Positions 9,477 to 20,444 of a stretch of DNA of 22,508 nt are shown piece after piece. The notes below the pieces were generated by a model. It ran no database searches and was not told where the DNA came from. It saw only the letters and a program-made list of their open reading frames with translations. This stretch comes from Nemertoderma westbladi. Lineage: Eukaryota; Xenacoelomorpha; Nemertodermatida; Nemertodermatidae. Positions within the stretch are counted from its first letter, which is position 1. The number at the start of each line of letters is the position of its first letter. The position numbers and the translations under genes are program-made. The stretch spans positions 1-22,508 of the forward strand of contig JAUCBJ010007882.1 of NCBI GenBank assembly GCA_032718475.1, given 5' to 3'.

Positions 9477-9533
9477 GCTGCTGCTGTTTATTTAGTATTT
9501 AAATTATTTAAATACTAAATAAACAGCAGCAGC
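9477..9533. repeat. Perfect 28-bp-arm palindrome with 1-nt spacer at SINE 5' end
   Basis: Arms 9477-9504 and 9506-9533 are exact reverse complements around T9505. The right arm consists of the SINE target-site duplication plus the first 17 bases of the SINE (ending CAGCAGCAGC), so the left arm is an inverted copy of the insertion's 5' junction. Confidence 0.97.
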
Positions 9534-9786
9534 TTGGTCTAGTGGTGACATTACTGTGCTTCCGAATAGGGAGCCCGGGTTCGATCCCTAGATGGGGAAC
9601 CACTGTTTGGGCACAGTGCTTTAAATGCTGCAGCCTAGCCCAACCCCGGCTTTCATCCTTCAGTGGTCGATAAATGGGAACCAAGGCAACTTGGGAAACA
9701 GAGTGGAAGGGTTTACTGTGGAAGATCACCCATGGTGGTGAACAGGCATTCCTTGGCTTAACGAGCCTAAAAGATTCTCCCATTCA
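9517..9786 (+). mobile_element. tRNA-derived SINE with 11-bp target-site duplication
   Basis: Pol III type 2 promoter: A box TGGTCTAGTGG (9535-9545) and B box GGTTCGATCCC, with a tRNA-like arrangement, followed by a roughly 190-bp tRNA-unrelated body. ATTTAAATACT at 9506-9516 and 9787-9797 is the target-site duplication. There is no poly-A tail. It lies between the DECR2-like 3' end and the start of the SUMF-like exon. Confidence 0.85.
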
Positions 9787-9797
9787 ATTTAAATACT

Positions 9798-10858
9798 TCA
9801 TCAATATCGCTTGAATTGAAAACAAAGCAACTCGTAGTACACTATGTAGGCCTACAGTATGTAGCAAATAGTATGTATAGTTGTGTGCTGTACAGTAGGC
9901 CTGCTGGTTATCTGGAGCGATCTGGGCCGAACTGAACCGCTCAAATCAAAGAGCATAATTATACACAAATTTTCCTATTACAATTAATTACAATTTAGTA
10001 AAAGTAAAGGGATTCAGAGATATGAATAGAAAGAGCCAAAACAATAAACGAATGTTAGAATATTCTAGGAAATTACATTTAAATTGAATGTTTGTTTAAT
10101 CAAAAACATCATGAGTCGTTGATCGAATTTAAAAATTGTAAGTTCCAATTTATTTTCTTCAAATTAGCGGTCCAGTTCGGTAAAGTTTGTTCCGGTGGGA
10201 TAATCTCTCTATTTCCAAGAACAAAGTAATATACTTCTAGTAGAGAAGAGATTTGTGAGATCTATTAATCTTACGATTCTGGTGGATATTTCCAACTACT
10301 TTGGCTTCATCTTCCTTACAAATTTGTATACAAAGAAAATTCCATAAAAGCGTATTTATTACATTAGGCCAGATGTAAGTTCTAGAAAGATATTAAATTA
10401 ATTCAGTAAATTAATATTAAAATAAATTTAATGATAATTCAATTACAAGGGGAGATATGCTTATAATAGTCCACGGCGCCACATCACTGCTCCAATAAAG
10501 AGAAGCCCTGCCCTGTAGTGCAGTCCATTCATTGCATTGCATATGCCACTAGTACACAATCCCCTGTATTGATGGTAACAGCTTGCTGGCGTCCCGTATC
10601 AATAATTTCATACGTGGACTACTTACTACGGAAATCCAAACACTACATTCTTACCTAAATATTAATACTTACTAGTATGTACTGTACTTTTATCAAAAAC
10701 GCAAATTTAGGATATTTATTGCTTACAACTTGTTTGGATATATATTTTACATTTCCTCTTATGTAAAAACTGTACGTGTGTGACGAATTAAATTATTAAT
10801 ATCTTACAGTGATCCCTAAATGAATAATTGTAAAAAGACCCTAAAATCATAATTCCCA
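9798..10858. other. Intergenic between SUMF-like and DECR2-like genes
   Basis: AT-rich, no coding signal. Contains the 12-bp palindrome TGTAGGCCTACA (9844-9855) and TAGGCCT-type motifs. 9149-9442, upstream of the SUMF-like start, holds no recognisable promoter element either. Confidence 0.5.
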
Positions 10859-10864
10859 TTTATT
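10859..10864 (-). promoter_or_regulatory. Candidate polyadenylation signal of DECR2-like gene
   Basis: TTTATT on the plus strand reads AATAAA on the coding strand, about 140 bases past the stop codon. Position and sequence are typical, but the hexamer is common in AT-rich DNA, so this is tentative. Confidence 0.45.
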
Positions 10865-11000
10865 TATATTAGATTATACACAATACATTAAATTATACTT
10901 GTTAATGAAAGAAAATACAAATTAGGTACAGAAAGTCACCAGTTTTATAACGCATTTTAATATTCTGATTTCCTCACATTTTCAACTTCTGCAGTGTTCT

Positions 11001-11162
11001 CTAGAGTTTACTGCTCCTTTGGTCCACATAATTACCCGCCATAAGAGAATAGGCGTTGTCCACCACTAATACCGCACCATTTATATGTTTACCGGCTGCG
11101 CAGGCCAGGTACATGCAGATATTCGCCACATCTGCCCTGGCGCCAAGAAATATCGAATCAAC
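11001..11162 (-). CDS. DECR2: DECR2-like exon 5, ends in PTS1 SKL
   Basis: Acceptor TATTTTAG; 53 codons plus TAG at 11003-11001. It encodes ADVANICMYLAC, then INGAVLVVDNAYSL, and ends QRSSKL. The SKL end supports both the gene boundary and the peroxisomal location. The C-terminal tail is about five residues shorter than in human DECR2. Confidence 0.92.
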   Translation of the reverse strand, partial: VDSIFLGARADVANICMYLACAAGKHINGAVLVVDNAYSLMAGNYVDQRSSKL

Positions 11163-14100
11163 CTAAAATAAATACAATTCCAAATTCAATTTATATTTAA
11201 GGAATAATTACAACATTCAATTAGTTATAAACAAAGCCACAAGGCCACCACGTATACCCTTGGAAACCGGTCAACATAATCACCCCTCGAGTAACGCTGT
11301 CTATGAATCCTATCACTCCGTCTGTGAAGACAGGCGGATGTTGTTTACGCCTCTAGTAGTCACCACGGATAGTCTCCGGAAACCCGGATTCTATGTAATA
11401 GGCAAATGTTTATGAAGTTTAATAAAAATGAAGTAGATATTTTGGTCGCAGGCTAAGAATTCATCCAACCTCAAAAAAAGCTTTGCTGGTGTCTAATACA
11501 AATAATAAGTACCTGATTGTCGCAGGTTAATCTTTTCATTCCTTCAGTATCACCTATTGGCCCGGGAGCCACACAATTCAACCGGACTCCGTAGTGAAGC
11601 CACTCTTGCGCCAATGTCCGTGTCATCGACTCTATTGCAGCCTTTGCTGCACAGGCGTGTATCTAGTAAGGAATTTAGAGAAACGTCAATAATAGACAAA
11701 GAAAGAAATATATTTATTACTCGGAAATAAAATAGTGCAGGTGCAATCTCGGCATATCTGTCAAGTCAATACAATGATATCAAATATCTTGGCTAAGACA
11801 TTACATAGACACTTTCCATAGACACGTCAATAGGGCTTTCCAAAACATTTAAATCTCTTTCCAGAAGTAACCAAGTTGATAATTTCGTTATAATTTACCT
11901 GGTAAGGTTGACCTCTATCCGTAAAACTCGCCGTTATATTAATAACAACACCGCCTCTCTCCTTGAAACTTTTAACAAATACTCCTTTCGTCATATTGAA
12001 GGTACCAACAGCATCGATTGATAAAACTGTATGAAATTAATGATAAATTACCATGGCTCTGATTTGTTTACAAATATTTGACCCGAAACATAAACATCAA
12101 CATATACAATATATTTTATACATATATATAATCAAAAACAGCTACACTCAACAGCCGGGAGCAAACAACTGGAGATCCTGAACATCTACACTCAACAGCC
12201 GGTAGCAGACATCTGGAGATCCTGAACATCTACACTCAACAGCAGGTAGCAGACATCTGGAGATCCTGAACATCTACACCCAACAGCAAGTAGCAGACAT
12301 CTGGAGATCCTGAACAGCTACACTCAACAGCCGGTAGCAGACATCTGGAGATCCTGAACATCTACACCCAACAGCCGGTAGCAGACAACTGGAGATCCTG
12401 AACATCTACACTCAACAGCCGGTAGCAAACATCTGGAGATCCTGAACATCTACACCCAACAGCCGGTAGCAGACAACTGGAGATCCTGAACATCTACACT
12501 CAACAGCCGGTAGCAAACATCTGGAGATCCTGAACATCTACACTCAACAGCCGGTAGCAGACATCTGGAGATCCTGAACATCTACACCCAACAGCCGGTA
12601 GCAGACAACTGGAGATCCTGAACATCTACACTCAACAGCCGGTAGCAAACATCTGGAGATCCTGAACATCTACACTCAACAGCCGGTAGCAGACATCTGG
12701 AGATCCTGAACCTCTACACCCAACAGCCGGTAGCAGACATCTGGAAATCCTGAACATCTACACTCAACAGCCGGTAGCAGACATCTGGAGATCCTGAACA
12801 GCTACACTCAACAGCCGGTAGCAGACATCTGGAGATCCTGAACATCTACACTCAACGGCCGGTAGCAGACATCTGGAGATCGTGAACAGCTACACTCAAC
12901 AGCCGGTAGCAGACATCTGGAGATCCTGAACATCTACACTCAACAGCAGGTAGCAGACATCTGGAGATCCTGAACATCTACACCCAACAGCAAGTAGCAG
13001 ACATCTGGAGATCCTGAACATCTACACTCAACAGCCGGTAGCAGACATCTGGAGATCCTGAACATCTACACTCAACAGCCGGTAGCAGACATCTGGAGAT
13101 CCTGAACATCTACACCCAACAGCAAGTAGCAGACATCTGGAGATCCTGAACATCTACACTCAACAGCCGGTAGCAGACATCTGGAGATCCTGAACATCTA
13201 CACTCAACAGCCGGTAGCAGACATCTGGAGATCCTGAACATCTACACCCAACAGCCGGTAGCAGACAACTGGAGATCCTGAACATCTACACTCAACAGCC
13301 GGTAGCAAACATCTGGAGATCCTGAACATCTACACTCAACAGCCGGTAGCAGACATCTGGAGATCCTGAACATCTACACCCATAAGCCGGTAGCAGACAT
13401 CTGGAGATCCTGAACATCTACACTCAACAGCCGGTAGCAGACATCTGGAGATCCTGAACATCTACACTCAACAGCCGGTAGCAGACATCTGGAGATCCTG
13501 AACAGCTACACTCAACAGCCGGTAGCAGACATCTGGAGATCCTGAACATCTACACTCAACAGCAGGTAGCAGACATCTGGAGATCCTGAACATCTACACC
13601 CAACAGCAAGTAGCAGACATCTGGAGATCCTGAACATCTACACTCAACAGCCGGTAGCAGACAACTGGAGATCCTGAACATCTACACTCAACAGCCGGTA
13701 GCAGACATCTGGAGATCCTGAACATCTATACTCAACAGCCGGTAGCAGACATCTGGAGATCCTGAACATCTACACTCAACAGCCGGTAGCAAACATCTGG
13801 AGATCCTGAACAACTACACTCAACAGCCGGTAGCAGACATCGGGAGATCCTGAACATCTACACCCAACAGCCGGTAGCAGACATCTGGAGATCCTGAACA
13901 TCTACACTCAACAGCCGGTAGCAGACATCTGGAGATCCTGAACAGCTACACTCAACAGCCGGTAGCAGACATCTGGAGATCCTGAACAGCTACACTCAAC
14001 AGCCGGTAGCATACATCTGGAGATCTTAACATCTACACTCAACAGCAGGTAGCAGACATCTGGAGATCCTGAACATCTACACTCAACAGCAGGTAGCAGA

Positions 14101-17100
14101 CATCTGGAGATCCTGAACATCTACACTCAACAGCCGGTAGCAGACATCTGGAGATCCTGAACATCTACACTCAACAGCAGGTAGCAGACATGTGGAGATC
14201 CTGAACATCTACACTCAACAGCAGGTAGCAGACATCTGGAGATCCTGAACATCTACACTCAAAAGCCGGTAGCAGACAACTGGAGATCCTGAACATCTAC
14301 ACTCAACAGCCGGTAGCAGACATCTGGAGATCCTGAACATCTATACTCAACAGCCGGTAGCAGACATCTGGAGATCCTGAACATCTACACTCAACAGCCG
14401 GTAGCAGACATCTGGAGATCCTGAACATCTACACCCAACAGCAAGTAGCAGACATCTGGAGATCCTGAACATCTACACTCAACAGCCGGTAGCAGACAAC
14501 TGGAGATCCTGAACATCTACACTCAACAGCCGGTAGCAGACATCTGGAGATCCTGAACATCTACACTCAACAGCCGGTAGCAGACATCTGGAGATCCTGA
14601 ACATCTACACCCAACAGCCGGTAGCAGACAACTGGAGATCCTGAACATCTACACTCAACAGCCGGTAGCAAACATCTGGAGATCCTGAACATCTACACTC
14701 AACAGCCGGTAGCAGACATCTGGAGATCCTGAACATCTACACCCAACAGCCGGTAGCAGACATCTGGAGATCCTGAACATCTACACTCAACAGCCGGTAG
14801 CAGACATCTGGAGATCCTGAACAGCTACACTCAACAGCCGGTAGCAGACATCTGGAGATCCTGAACATCTACACTCAACAGCTGGTAGCAGACATCTGGA
14901 GATCCTGTACAGCTACACTCAACAGCCGGTAGCAGACATCTGGAGATCCTGAACATCTACACTCAACAGCAGGTAGCAGACATCTGGAGATCCTGAACAT
15001 CTACACCCAACAGCAAGTAGCAGACATCTGGAGATCCTGAACATCTACACTCAACAGCCGGTAGCAGACAACTGGAGATCCTGAACATCTATACTCAACA
15101 GCCGGTAGCAGACATCTGGAGATCCTGAACATCTACACTCAACAGCCGGTAGCAGACATCTGGAGATCCTGAACATCTACACCCAACAGCAAGTAGCAGA
15201 CATCTGGAGATCCTGAACATCTACACTCAACAGCCGGTAGCAGACAACTGGAGATCCTGAACATCTACACTCAACAGCCGGTAGCAGACATCTGGAGATC
15301 CTGAACATCTACACTCAACAGCCGGTAGCAGACATCTGGAGATCCTGAACATCTACACCCAACAGCCGGTAGCAGACAACTGGAGATCCTGAACATCTAC
15401 ACTCAACAGCCGGTAGCAGACATCTGGAGATCCTGAACATCTACACTCAACAGCCGGTAGCAGACATCTGGAGATCCTGAACATCTACACCCAACAGCCG
15501 GTAGCAGACAACTGGAGATCCTGAACATCTACACTCAACAGCCGGTAGCAGACATCTGGAGATCCTGAACATCTACACTCAACAGCCGGTAGCAGACATC
15601 TGGAGATCCTGAAGAGCTAAACTCAACAGCCGGTAGCAGACATCTGGAGATCCTGAACATCTACACTCAAAAGTCGGTAGCAGACAACTGGAGATCCTGA
15701 ACATCTACACTCAACAGCCGGTAGCAGACATCTGGAGATCCTGAACATCTACACTCAACAGCAGGTAGCAGACATGTGGAGATCCTGAACATCTACACTC
15801 AACAGCCGGTAGCAGACATCTGGAGATCCTGAACATCTACACTCAACAGCAGGTAGCAGACATGTGGAGAACCTGAACATCTACACTCAACAGCAGGTAG
15901 CAGACATGTGGAGATCCTGAACATCTACACTCAACAGCAGGTAGCAGACATCTGGAGATCCTGAACATCTACACTCAACAGCCGGTAGCAGACATCTGGA
16001 GATCCTGAACATCTACACTCAACAGTAGGTAACAGACATGTGGAGATCCTGAACATTTACACTCAACAGCAGGTAGCAGACATCTGGAGATCCTGAACAT
16101 CTACACTCAAAAGCCGGTAGCAGACATCTGGAGAAACTGAACATCTACACTCAACAGCAGGTAGCAGACATGTGGAAATCCTGAACATATACACTCAACA
16201 GCAGGTAGCAAACATCTGGAGATCCTGAACATCTACACTCAAAAGCCGGTAGCAGACAACTGGAGATCCTGAACATCTACACTCAAAAGCCGGTAGCAGA
16301 CAACTGGAGATCCTGAACATCTACACTCAACAGCCGGTAGCAGACATCTGGAGATCGTGAACATCTACACTCAACAGCAGGTAGCAGACATGTGGAAATC
16401 CTGAACATCTACACTCAACAGCAGGTAGCAAACATCTGGAGATCCTGAACATCTACACTCAAAAGCCGGTAGCAGACAACTGGAGATCCTGAACATCTAC
16501 ACTCAACAGCCGGTAGCAGACAACAGGAATTGCTGCGTTTTAGGATGAAAAACTTGTTGAATTAACTAACTAACTTTGACAATTCGGTATCTATCAAAAA
16601 ATAGGAAAATCCTAAAGGTGGAATTTGATATAAAATAACAAACTGTATAGAATAATTTACCTGTCATAAACCCCTTGGTCGACAGAGATTCTGATGTTGA
16701 TAAGAAGTTACCAGCGGCGCAGTTGACTAGAATATCAATGGTATTAAACTCCTCAATGACTTCGTCAATAATTCTGTTAACCGCGACAGTGTCTCTTACA
16801 TCCAATGGCTTAGGGACGCATGTCCCACCTACTTCCCTGACAAATGAATTGATGATATAATTATTTACGTACTTGTGTGTGTAAAGTAACACTTTACATT
16901 GTGCTGATTGGAATGGATTGTTAACAAAACGAAAAGTGTGCGTGAGTGAGTGAGTAAAAATATATTTTTTAATTTTTAAAAAATTTTTTAATTTTTTTAA
17001 TTTTTAATAAAAAAATAATCTATCAAAAATTTCGCAGGGGACAATGTCTCAAATATTTCGGTTAGAATATTGGTTCAAATATTTCGGTTAGAATATTGGT

Positions 17101-18319
17101 TCAAATATTTCGGTTAGAATATTGGTTCAAATATTTCGAAATTGATAGAGCGTTAAAGTAGAAAACGTTTGCCGGTAATATTGTCATATTTCCCAGATAT
17201 TCTGAATTTTATTGTTTGAAGTCGCCTGCACCGGTACAGTCTGCTAGTTAGCATTTAGATTATTTATTGGTAGGGAAAGACTATAATATAAATTTGTATA
17301 CAGAAGTGTGAATATCGGTTCTGCAAAAGGGTAAACTATAGGTAAGGAAACAGCTGTAGAAGATTCGTTCTTATGGAAAATATGTTTCGGCCTAATGGGA
17401 ATAATTAGTAATATCTGTAAAATAACATTGTCAACCGTGGAGCAATTTCACACTTCTGAATGAGAAATTGCATTTTTTTAAAACTCTATATTACTTCTAT
17501 TTTGAATGTAATTCTAGAGTTATAATGTGATACCAAACAACCCACTGTTAACACTAACGGCAGTAAGTTAATGATGAAATTTAGGAATAAAAAAAGAATT
17601 AAATAATAACCTTAAATCCGAGGTCATTTACACACATCCGTAGGTTTGCCTTGTGTGTGTAGTCTCTATAATCGTGTATTTAAATCCAATAACATTATAA
17701 TTTGTACTGTGAGATCAGCTTTGATACCTACAAACGACTCTGTTTATCTTTACCACAAATTTAAATGTTACTTTTCGTGCAATACTGAATACAATAAAAG
17801 GGGGGGGGGGGGGGCTCGGGGCTATGCTTATATTTATATATTTACTGTACTTATATGATTGTGTTATTTACTACTGTCTATGGAGGACCTTCTGGTTTAA
17901 AATAAATAATTATTAATTATATTAATGGTAAAAAGTTAATTATTTATCATATATTGAACGCTAAGTGCTCCAATACTCTTGCTTCTTGTAATAAAGTTTT
18001 AAATCAGCAACAAAAATCGTAGTAGTTTAATATTAAATTCGTCTGTCATAATTACCGCAACAATTAATAGTTTTACTTACCTTTGTAAGACACCCGCTGA
18101 ACTCGCCAGCACACATTCTCTCCTGCCGCATATAACCACGCGACATCCGTGACGCATTAGGACTTCAGCGATTGTAAAACCTATTCCAGACCCACCCCCG
18201 GTCACGATGGCAACACGTCCTGACAGCAGGTTTGGTATGAAGATATGCTGATAATTAGAGATGCATGACTCGACACGCCGATTAGTGGACGTTACATCAA
18301 CATCTCTTGTCACAGACAT
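11001..18319 (-). CDS. DECR2: Peroxisomal 2,4-dienoyl-CoA reductase (DECR2-like), five exons
   Basis: NADPH-dependent SDR-family enzyme that reduces 2,4-dienoyl-CoA intermediates during peroxisomal beta-oxidation of unsaturated fatty acids. CDS exons: 18319-18081, 16836-16661, 12026-11899, 11662-11513, 11162-11001. Every intron is GT-AG and phases match, giving 284 residues (human DECR2 has about 292). Visible motifs: cofactor-binding TGGGSGIG (residues 40-47), NCAAGNF (118-124), NITAS (168-172), a conserved Lys at 188 in the position of the SDR YxxxK lysine, PGPIG (214-218), and C-terminal SKL, a type 1 peroxisomal signal. The Tyr of YxxxK is absent, as is usual for DECR2. The start is the ATG at 18319; no in-frame ATG precedes it in this exon and the N-terminal length fits the family. 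Oddities: about eight residues fewer than human DECR2 at the exon 4/5 junction, and DNA replaces the usual DGG (266-268). The symbol is by similarity; a paralogue is possible. Confidence 0.93.
11513..11662 (-). CDS. DECR2: DECR2-like exon 4
   Basis: Exactly 50 codons. Acceptor CTTACTAG, donor TCAG|GTACTT. It encodes IHACAAKAAIESMTRTLAQEW (the lysine is the active-site one), then VRLNCVAPGPIGDTEGMKRL. Phase 0 at both ends. Confidence 0.92.
11899..12026 (-). CDS. DECR2: DECR2-like exon 3
   Basis: Acceptor TTCATACAG precedes 12026, only about 110 bp from the edge of the minisatellite. It encodes SIDAVGTFNMTKGVFVK and GGVVINITASFTDRGQPYQ, matching the DECR2 DIDTSGTFN and GGVIVNITATL blocks. Donor CCAG|GTAAAT. 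Ends in phase 0. Confidence 0.92.
12138..16524. repeat. Giant 44-bp minisatellite (~100 copies) in DECR2 intron 2
   Basis: Tandem array with a strict 44-bp period; each unit contains CAGCCGGTAGCAGACATCTG followed by GAGATCCTGAACATC and a TACACTCAA stretch. 4387 bp divided by 44 gives about 99.7 copies. Units differ by a few recurring point variants: GCAAGTAG or GCAGGTAG for GCCGGTAG, ACAACTGG for ACATCTGG, AAACATC for GACATC, CACCCAAC for CACTCAAC, and CATGTGG. A 1-bp deletion near 14024 is the only phase shift I found. 44 is not a multiple of 3 and both strands carry stops, so it is not coding. The array fills almost all of intron 2 (16660-12027), leaving about 110 bp on the exon 3 side and about 135 bp on the exon 2 side. 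Confidence 0.98.
16661..16836 (-). CDS. DECR2: DECR2-like exon 2
   Basis: Acceptor TTTGTCAG precedes 16836; the first base completes the Arg codon begun in exon 1. It encodes EVGGTCVPKPLDVRD through IDILVNCAAGNF to GFMT. Donor ACAG|GTAAAT. It leaves one base of the next codon, completed by exon 3. Confidence 0.92.
17050..17138. repeat. 26-bp tandem repeat in DECR2 intron 1
   Basis: CAAATATTTCGGTTAGAATA-type unit starts at 17050, 17076, 17102 and 17128 (partial), giving about 3.4 near-identical copies. It sits beside a T/A low-complexity stretch (about 16955-17020) in intron 1. Confidence 0.95.
17800..17814. repeat. G15 homopolymer in DECR2 intron 1
   Basis: Fifteen consecutive G residues on the plus strand (C15 on the coding strand) in otherwise AT-rich intron sequence. 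The length may be inaccurate because homopolymers are error-prone. Confidence 0.9.
18081..18319 (-). CDS. DECR2: DECR2-like exon 1 (start codon and Rossmann glycine motif)
   Basis: 79 codons plus 2 nt. It encodes a short N-terminus, a YQHIFIPNLL stretch matching the family's YRHLF..DLL, and the TGGGSGIG dinucleotide-binding loop followed by MRHGCRVVICGR. The donor is AAAG|GTAAGT. The reading could be extended upstream only through a TTG-initiated stretch, so the ATG at 18319-18317 is preferred. Confidence 0.92.
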
Positions 18320-19247
18320 TATTATGCTGTAATTACCGATAAATTTCGTGAATATCAATATATGTTATCTGTGTCGATTTTCCCCCGAGGAGGGATGAAT
18401 TTGGAGCATCAACAGTATCTCGCATCACCATCTACCTTTAAAGAAAAATAACAAAAATCACGGCAATGCATTTGCCAATTTCACAAACATCATTATTTAA
18501 TTAAATATTTAATCACAATACCAATATAGGAACTACAGATCGTAAATTAGTAATCCTACTTTAGGTAGATTATCTAACACGCTATTATCGGTACTATTGT
18601 ATTTTAATCGTCGATAGATATTATGTTGTAAAATATAAATAAATTGTGCGGCATACTGTAGGGTGTCCATTTATTTAACATGTGGAAAACATACTAAACA
18701 TACATACTTCCGATCTCGTGTTGTGTTTATGAAAGGATGAAGGATAAGCGTAGTTTATTATTAGTATTGCTTGTACATTAATAAATTCTAGCATCAATCG
18801 GAAGGTGGCGCTGTGGATCTGAAAATGAAGAATGCCCCTTAATTGATGTATTTTAAACAGGTTTTATTTTGATATAAAAATGTAAGAAACAAATCTGATT
18901 TCCCAAGAAAAAAAAGATGCGAAACTTTCTATTGAAATTTATTTTTTTGATCTGAATTAAATGGTATACTGAATGCTACATATACGTTAAGCTAATGTTC
19001 TTTTGTGTCTCCATTTAATTTCTTGCGCATTTCAAGCGGTATATGGATCCATAGACACATTATAACAACACATTATATAGTTTAGTCCCTAATGATGCCC
19101 CTAGAGGAGGAAATTAATTGGCAATATTATAATTTAAGATAGTTGTTGGGTGTATTGAAACTCCTTTTTATTTAAGAATTTCTAATGACGTAAACATTGA
19201 GTATTGTCTTGTCGCGCCCGGTAGACGGCTTGAAGCTTATTAAATAT
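18320..19247. other. Upstream region of DECR2-like gene
   Basis: Should contain the 5' UTR and promoter, but no TATA or initiator can be assigned in this AT-rich DNA, and no other gene was recognised up to the RTE-like fragment. Confidence 0.4.
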
Positions 19248-19688
19248 AATCTCTGGATGGCACTTTCACAAGAATGCTACGTCGGGTTCATTGTGTCAAG
19301 TACATTGCACACATCTCCAATCAGACTCTACTGTATACAACATTGGAGGTGTTCCATTAATCTCCCCTAGCTTGACACTAGAACAAAGTCGCCTCCGCTT
19401 TGTAGGACATTGTTTTCGCCGTGAGGACCAGCCACTGAATAATCTTGTACTTTGGCAGCCTCATGGAGTGAATAAGCATGGTGGACAGCCCATGACTTTC
19501 TTGAGACGCATCTTAAAGGACACTGGCCTTGAAGAATTGAAGATGCGGATGATCTAGCAAATGTCATGGGTGATAGGGAGTTGTGGCGGCGCAATTTTGT
19601 CGAAAAGCCGGCACAACATAATTAATATATATATGTAATGTATATAATGCAGATGCAATGCAGCATGCCGATAGAGGTAGTAGTAGTA
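19248..19688 (+). mobile_element. Second, severely truncated copy of the same RTE-like family
   Basis: Collinear with 5599-6014: CTCTGGATGGCAC, ACATTGGAGGTGT, CAGCCCATGACTTTCTTGAG and the GCAATGCAGCATGCCGAT end with TAG repeats. Translated pieces include IGGVPLISPSLTLEQSRLRF and QPMTFLRRILKDTGLE. It differs by point changes, a 9-bp insertion (about 19531) that duplicates TTGAAGA, and an added TATATA stretch before the 3' end. Only the last few hundred bases were integrated. A 10-bp TTAAATATAA occurs at 19240-19249 and 19717-19726, but about 28 unexplained bases separate the tail from the right copy, so it may be chance. Confidence 0.85.
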
Positions 19689-20248
19689 TGTTCGAGCAAT
19701 GTAGAGAGTGTGGGGTTTAAATATAAATACAGCATACTATCCAACCTTAGATATTTTTCTATGTACCATACTGTACATACTTCAATACTTACTGGATCTA
19801 CATTGTGTACATGATTCTGCGTTTAGCTCTTCAAATACATGTCCATGTCTACTTCAGGGATTTCCACCATCATACATTGTACTTTAGGGAATAATTAATT
19901 CTCATGTAAAATATACCTCATTATCAAATCAACAACGTAATAGATTAATACCTGTAATCAGCTACATACTTCTTCAACTTTGATACACCTACCGTCACAA
20001 GACGCGTGCCTAATTTAGTAATGTCATAAGAAATAATTAAAGGATGGCATATTTCACCACCGGTAACAATGATTTCAAGGCCCTTTATATCCAATCATAT
20101 CAAGAGATTTATAGTCTCATGCTAATTAAGGTCACCCCGCGTGTCGCATTGCGCATACCGCAGTCCACCCTTGTGTCCTATACGTTTAATTAACTTCCTT
20201 CCGATTTTAAAATTAACACAATTTTGCCGCCAAGAAGCTATTGCCTAT

Positions 20249-20307
20249 AGTATCCTACTACAGTATCCCACTACAGTATCCTACTACAGTATCCTACTAC
20301 AGTATCT
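20249..20307. repeat. 13-bp tandem repeat, four copies plus partial
   Basis: AGTATCCTACTAC at 20249, 20262 (one T to C change), 20275 and 20288, then a partial AGTATC at 20301. 19727-20248 and 20308-20444 show nothing else. Confidence 0.95.
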
Positions 20308-20444
20308 GTACTAGAAATGATGACCAGCAGTGCTGAGATTACAATCAATGATTCAGTCAATCAATTCAAACACAATCAAGCTAAATCAATTTAGATAAAT
20401 AGTAGATGTGTTTGCTGAGTCCCAAGTGAACCCTTCAATACCGG

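Noticed and set aside
9508-9783. 91-codon minus-strand open frame
   Set aside because: It is contained in the SINE, which has a pol III promoter on the opposite strand and a target-site duplication.
10467-10621. Possible 155-bp MITE with TAGTCCACG ends
   Set aside because: Only 9 bp of inverted repeat, no target-site duplication and no second copy in the window.
11235-11400. Hidden exon in DECR2 intron 4
   Set aside because: This stretch is less AT-rich, but its coding-strand frames have stops and show no match to the residues missing from the protein; it may be an unidentified repeat.
13908-14120. Minus-strand open frame encoding a cysteine-rich repetitive peptide
   Set aside because: It lies wholly inside the 44-bp minisatellite; the period is not a multiple of three, so the frame changes every unit and is open only by local variants.
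12138-16524. CRISPR-like array
   Set aside because: Units are contiguous with no unique spacers, in a eukaryotic intron.
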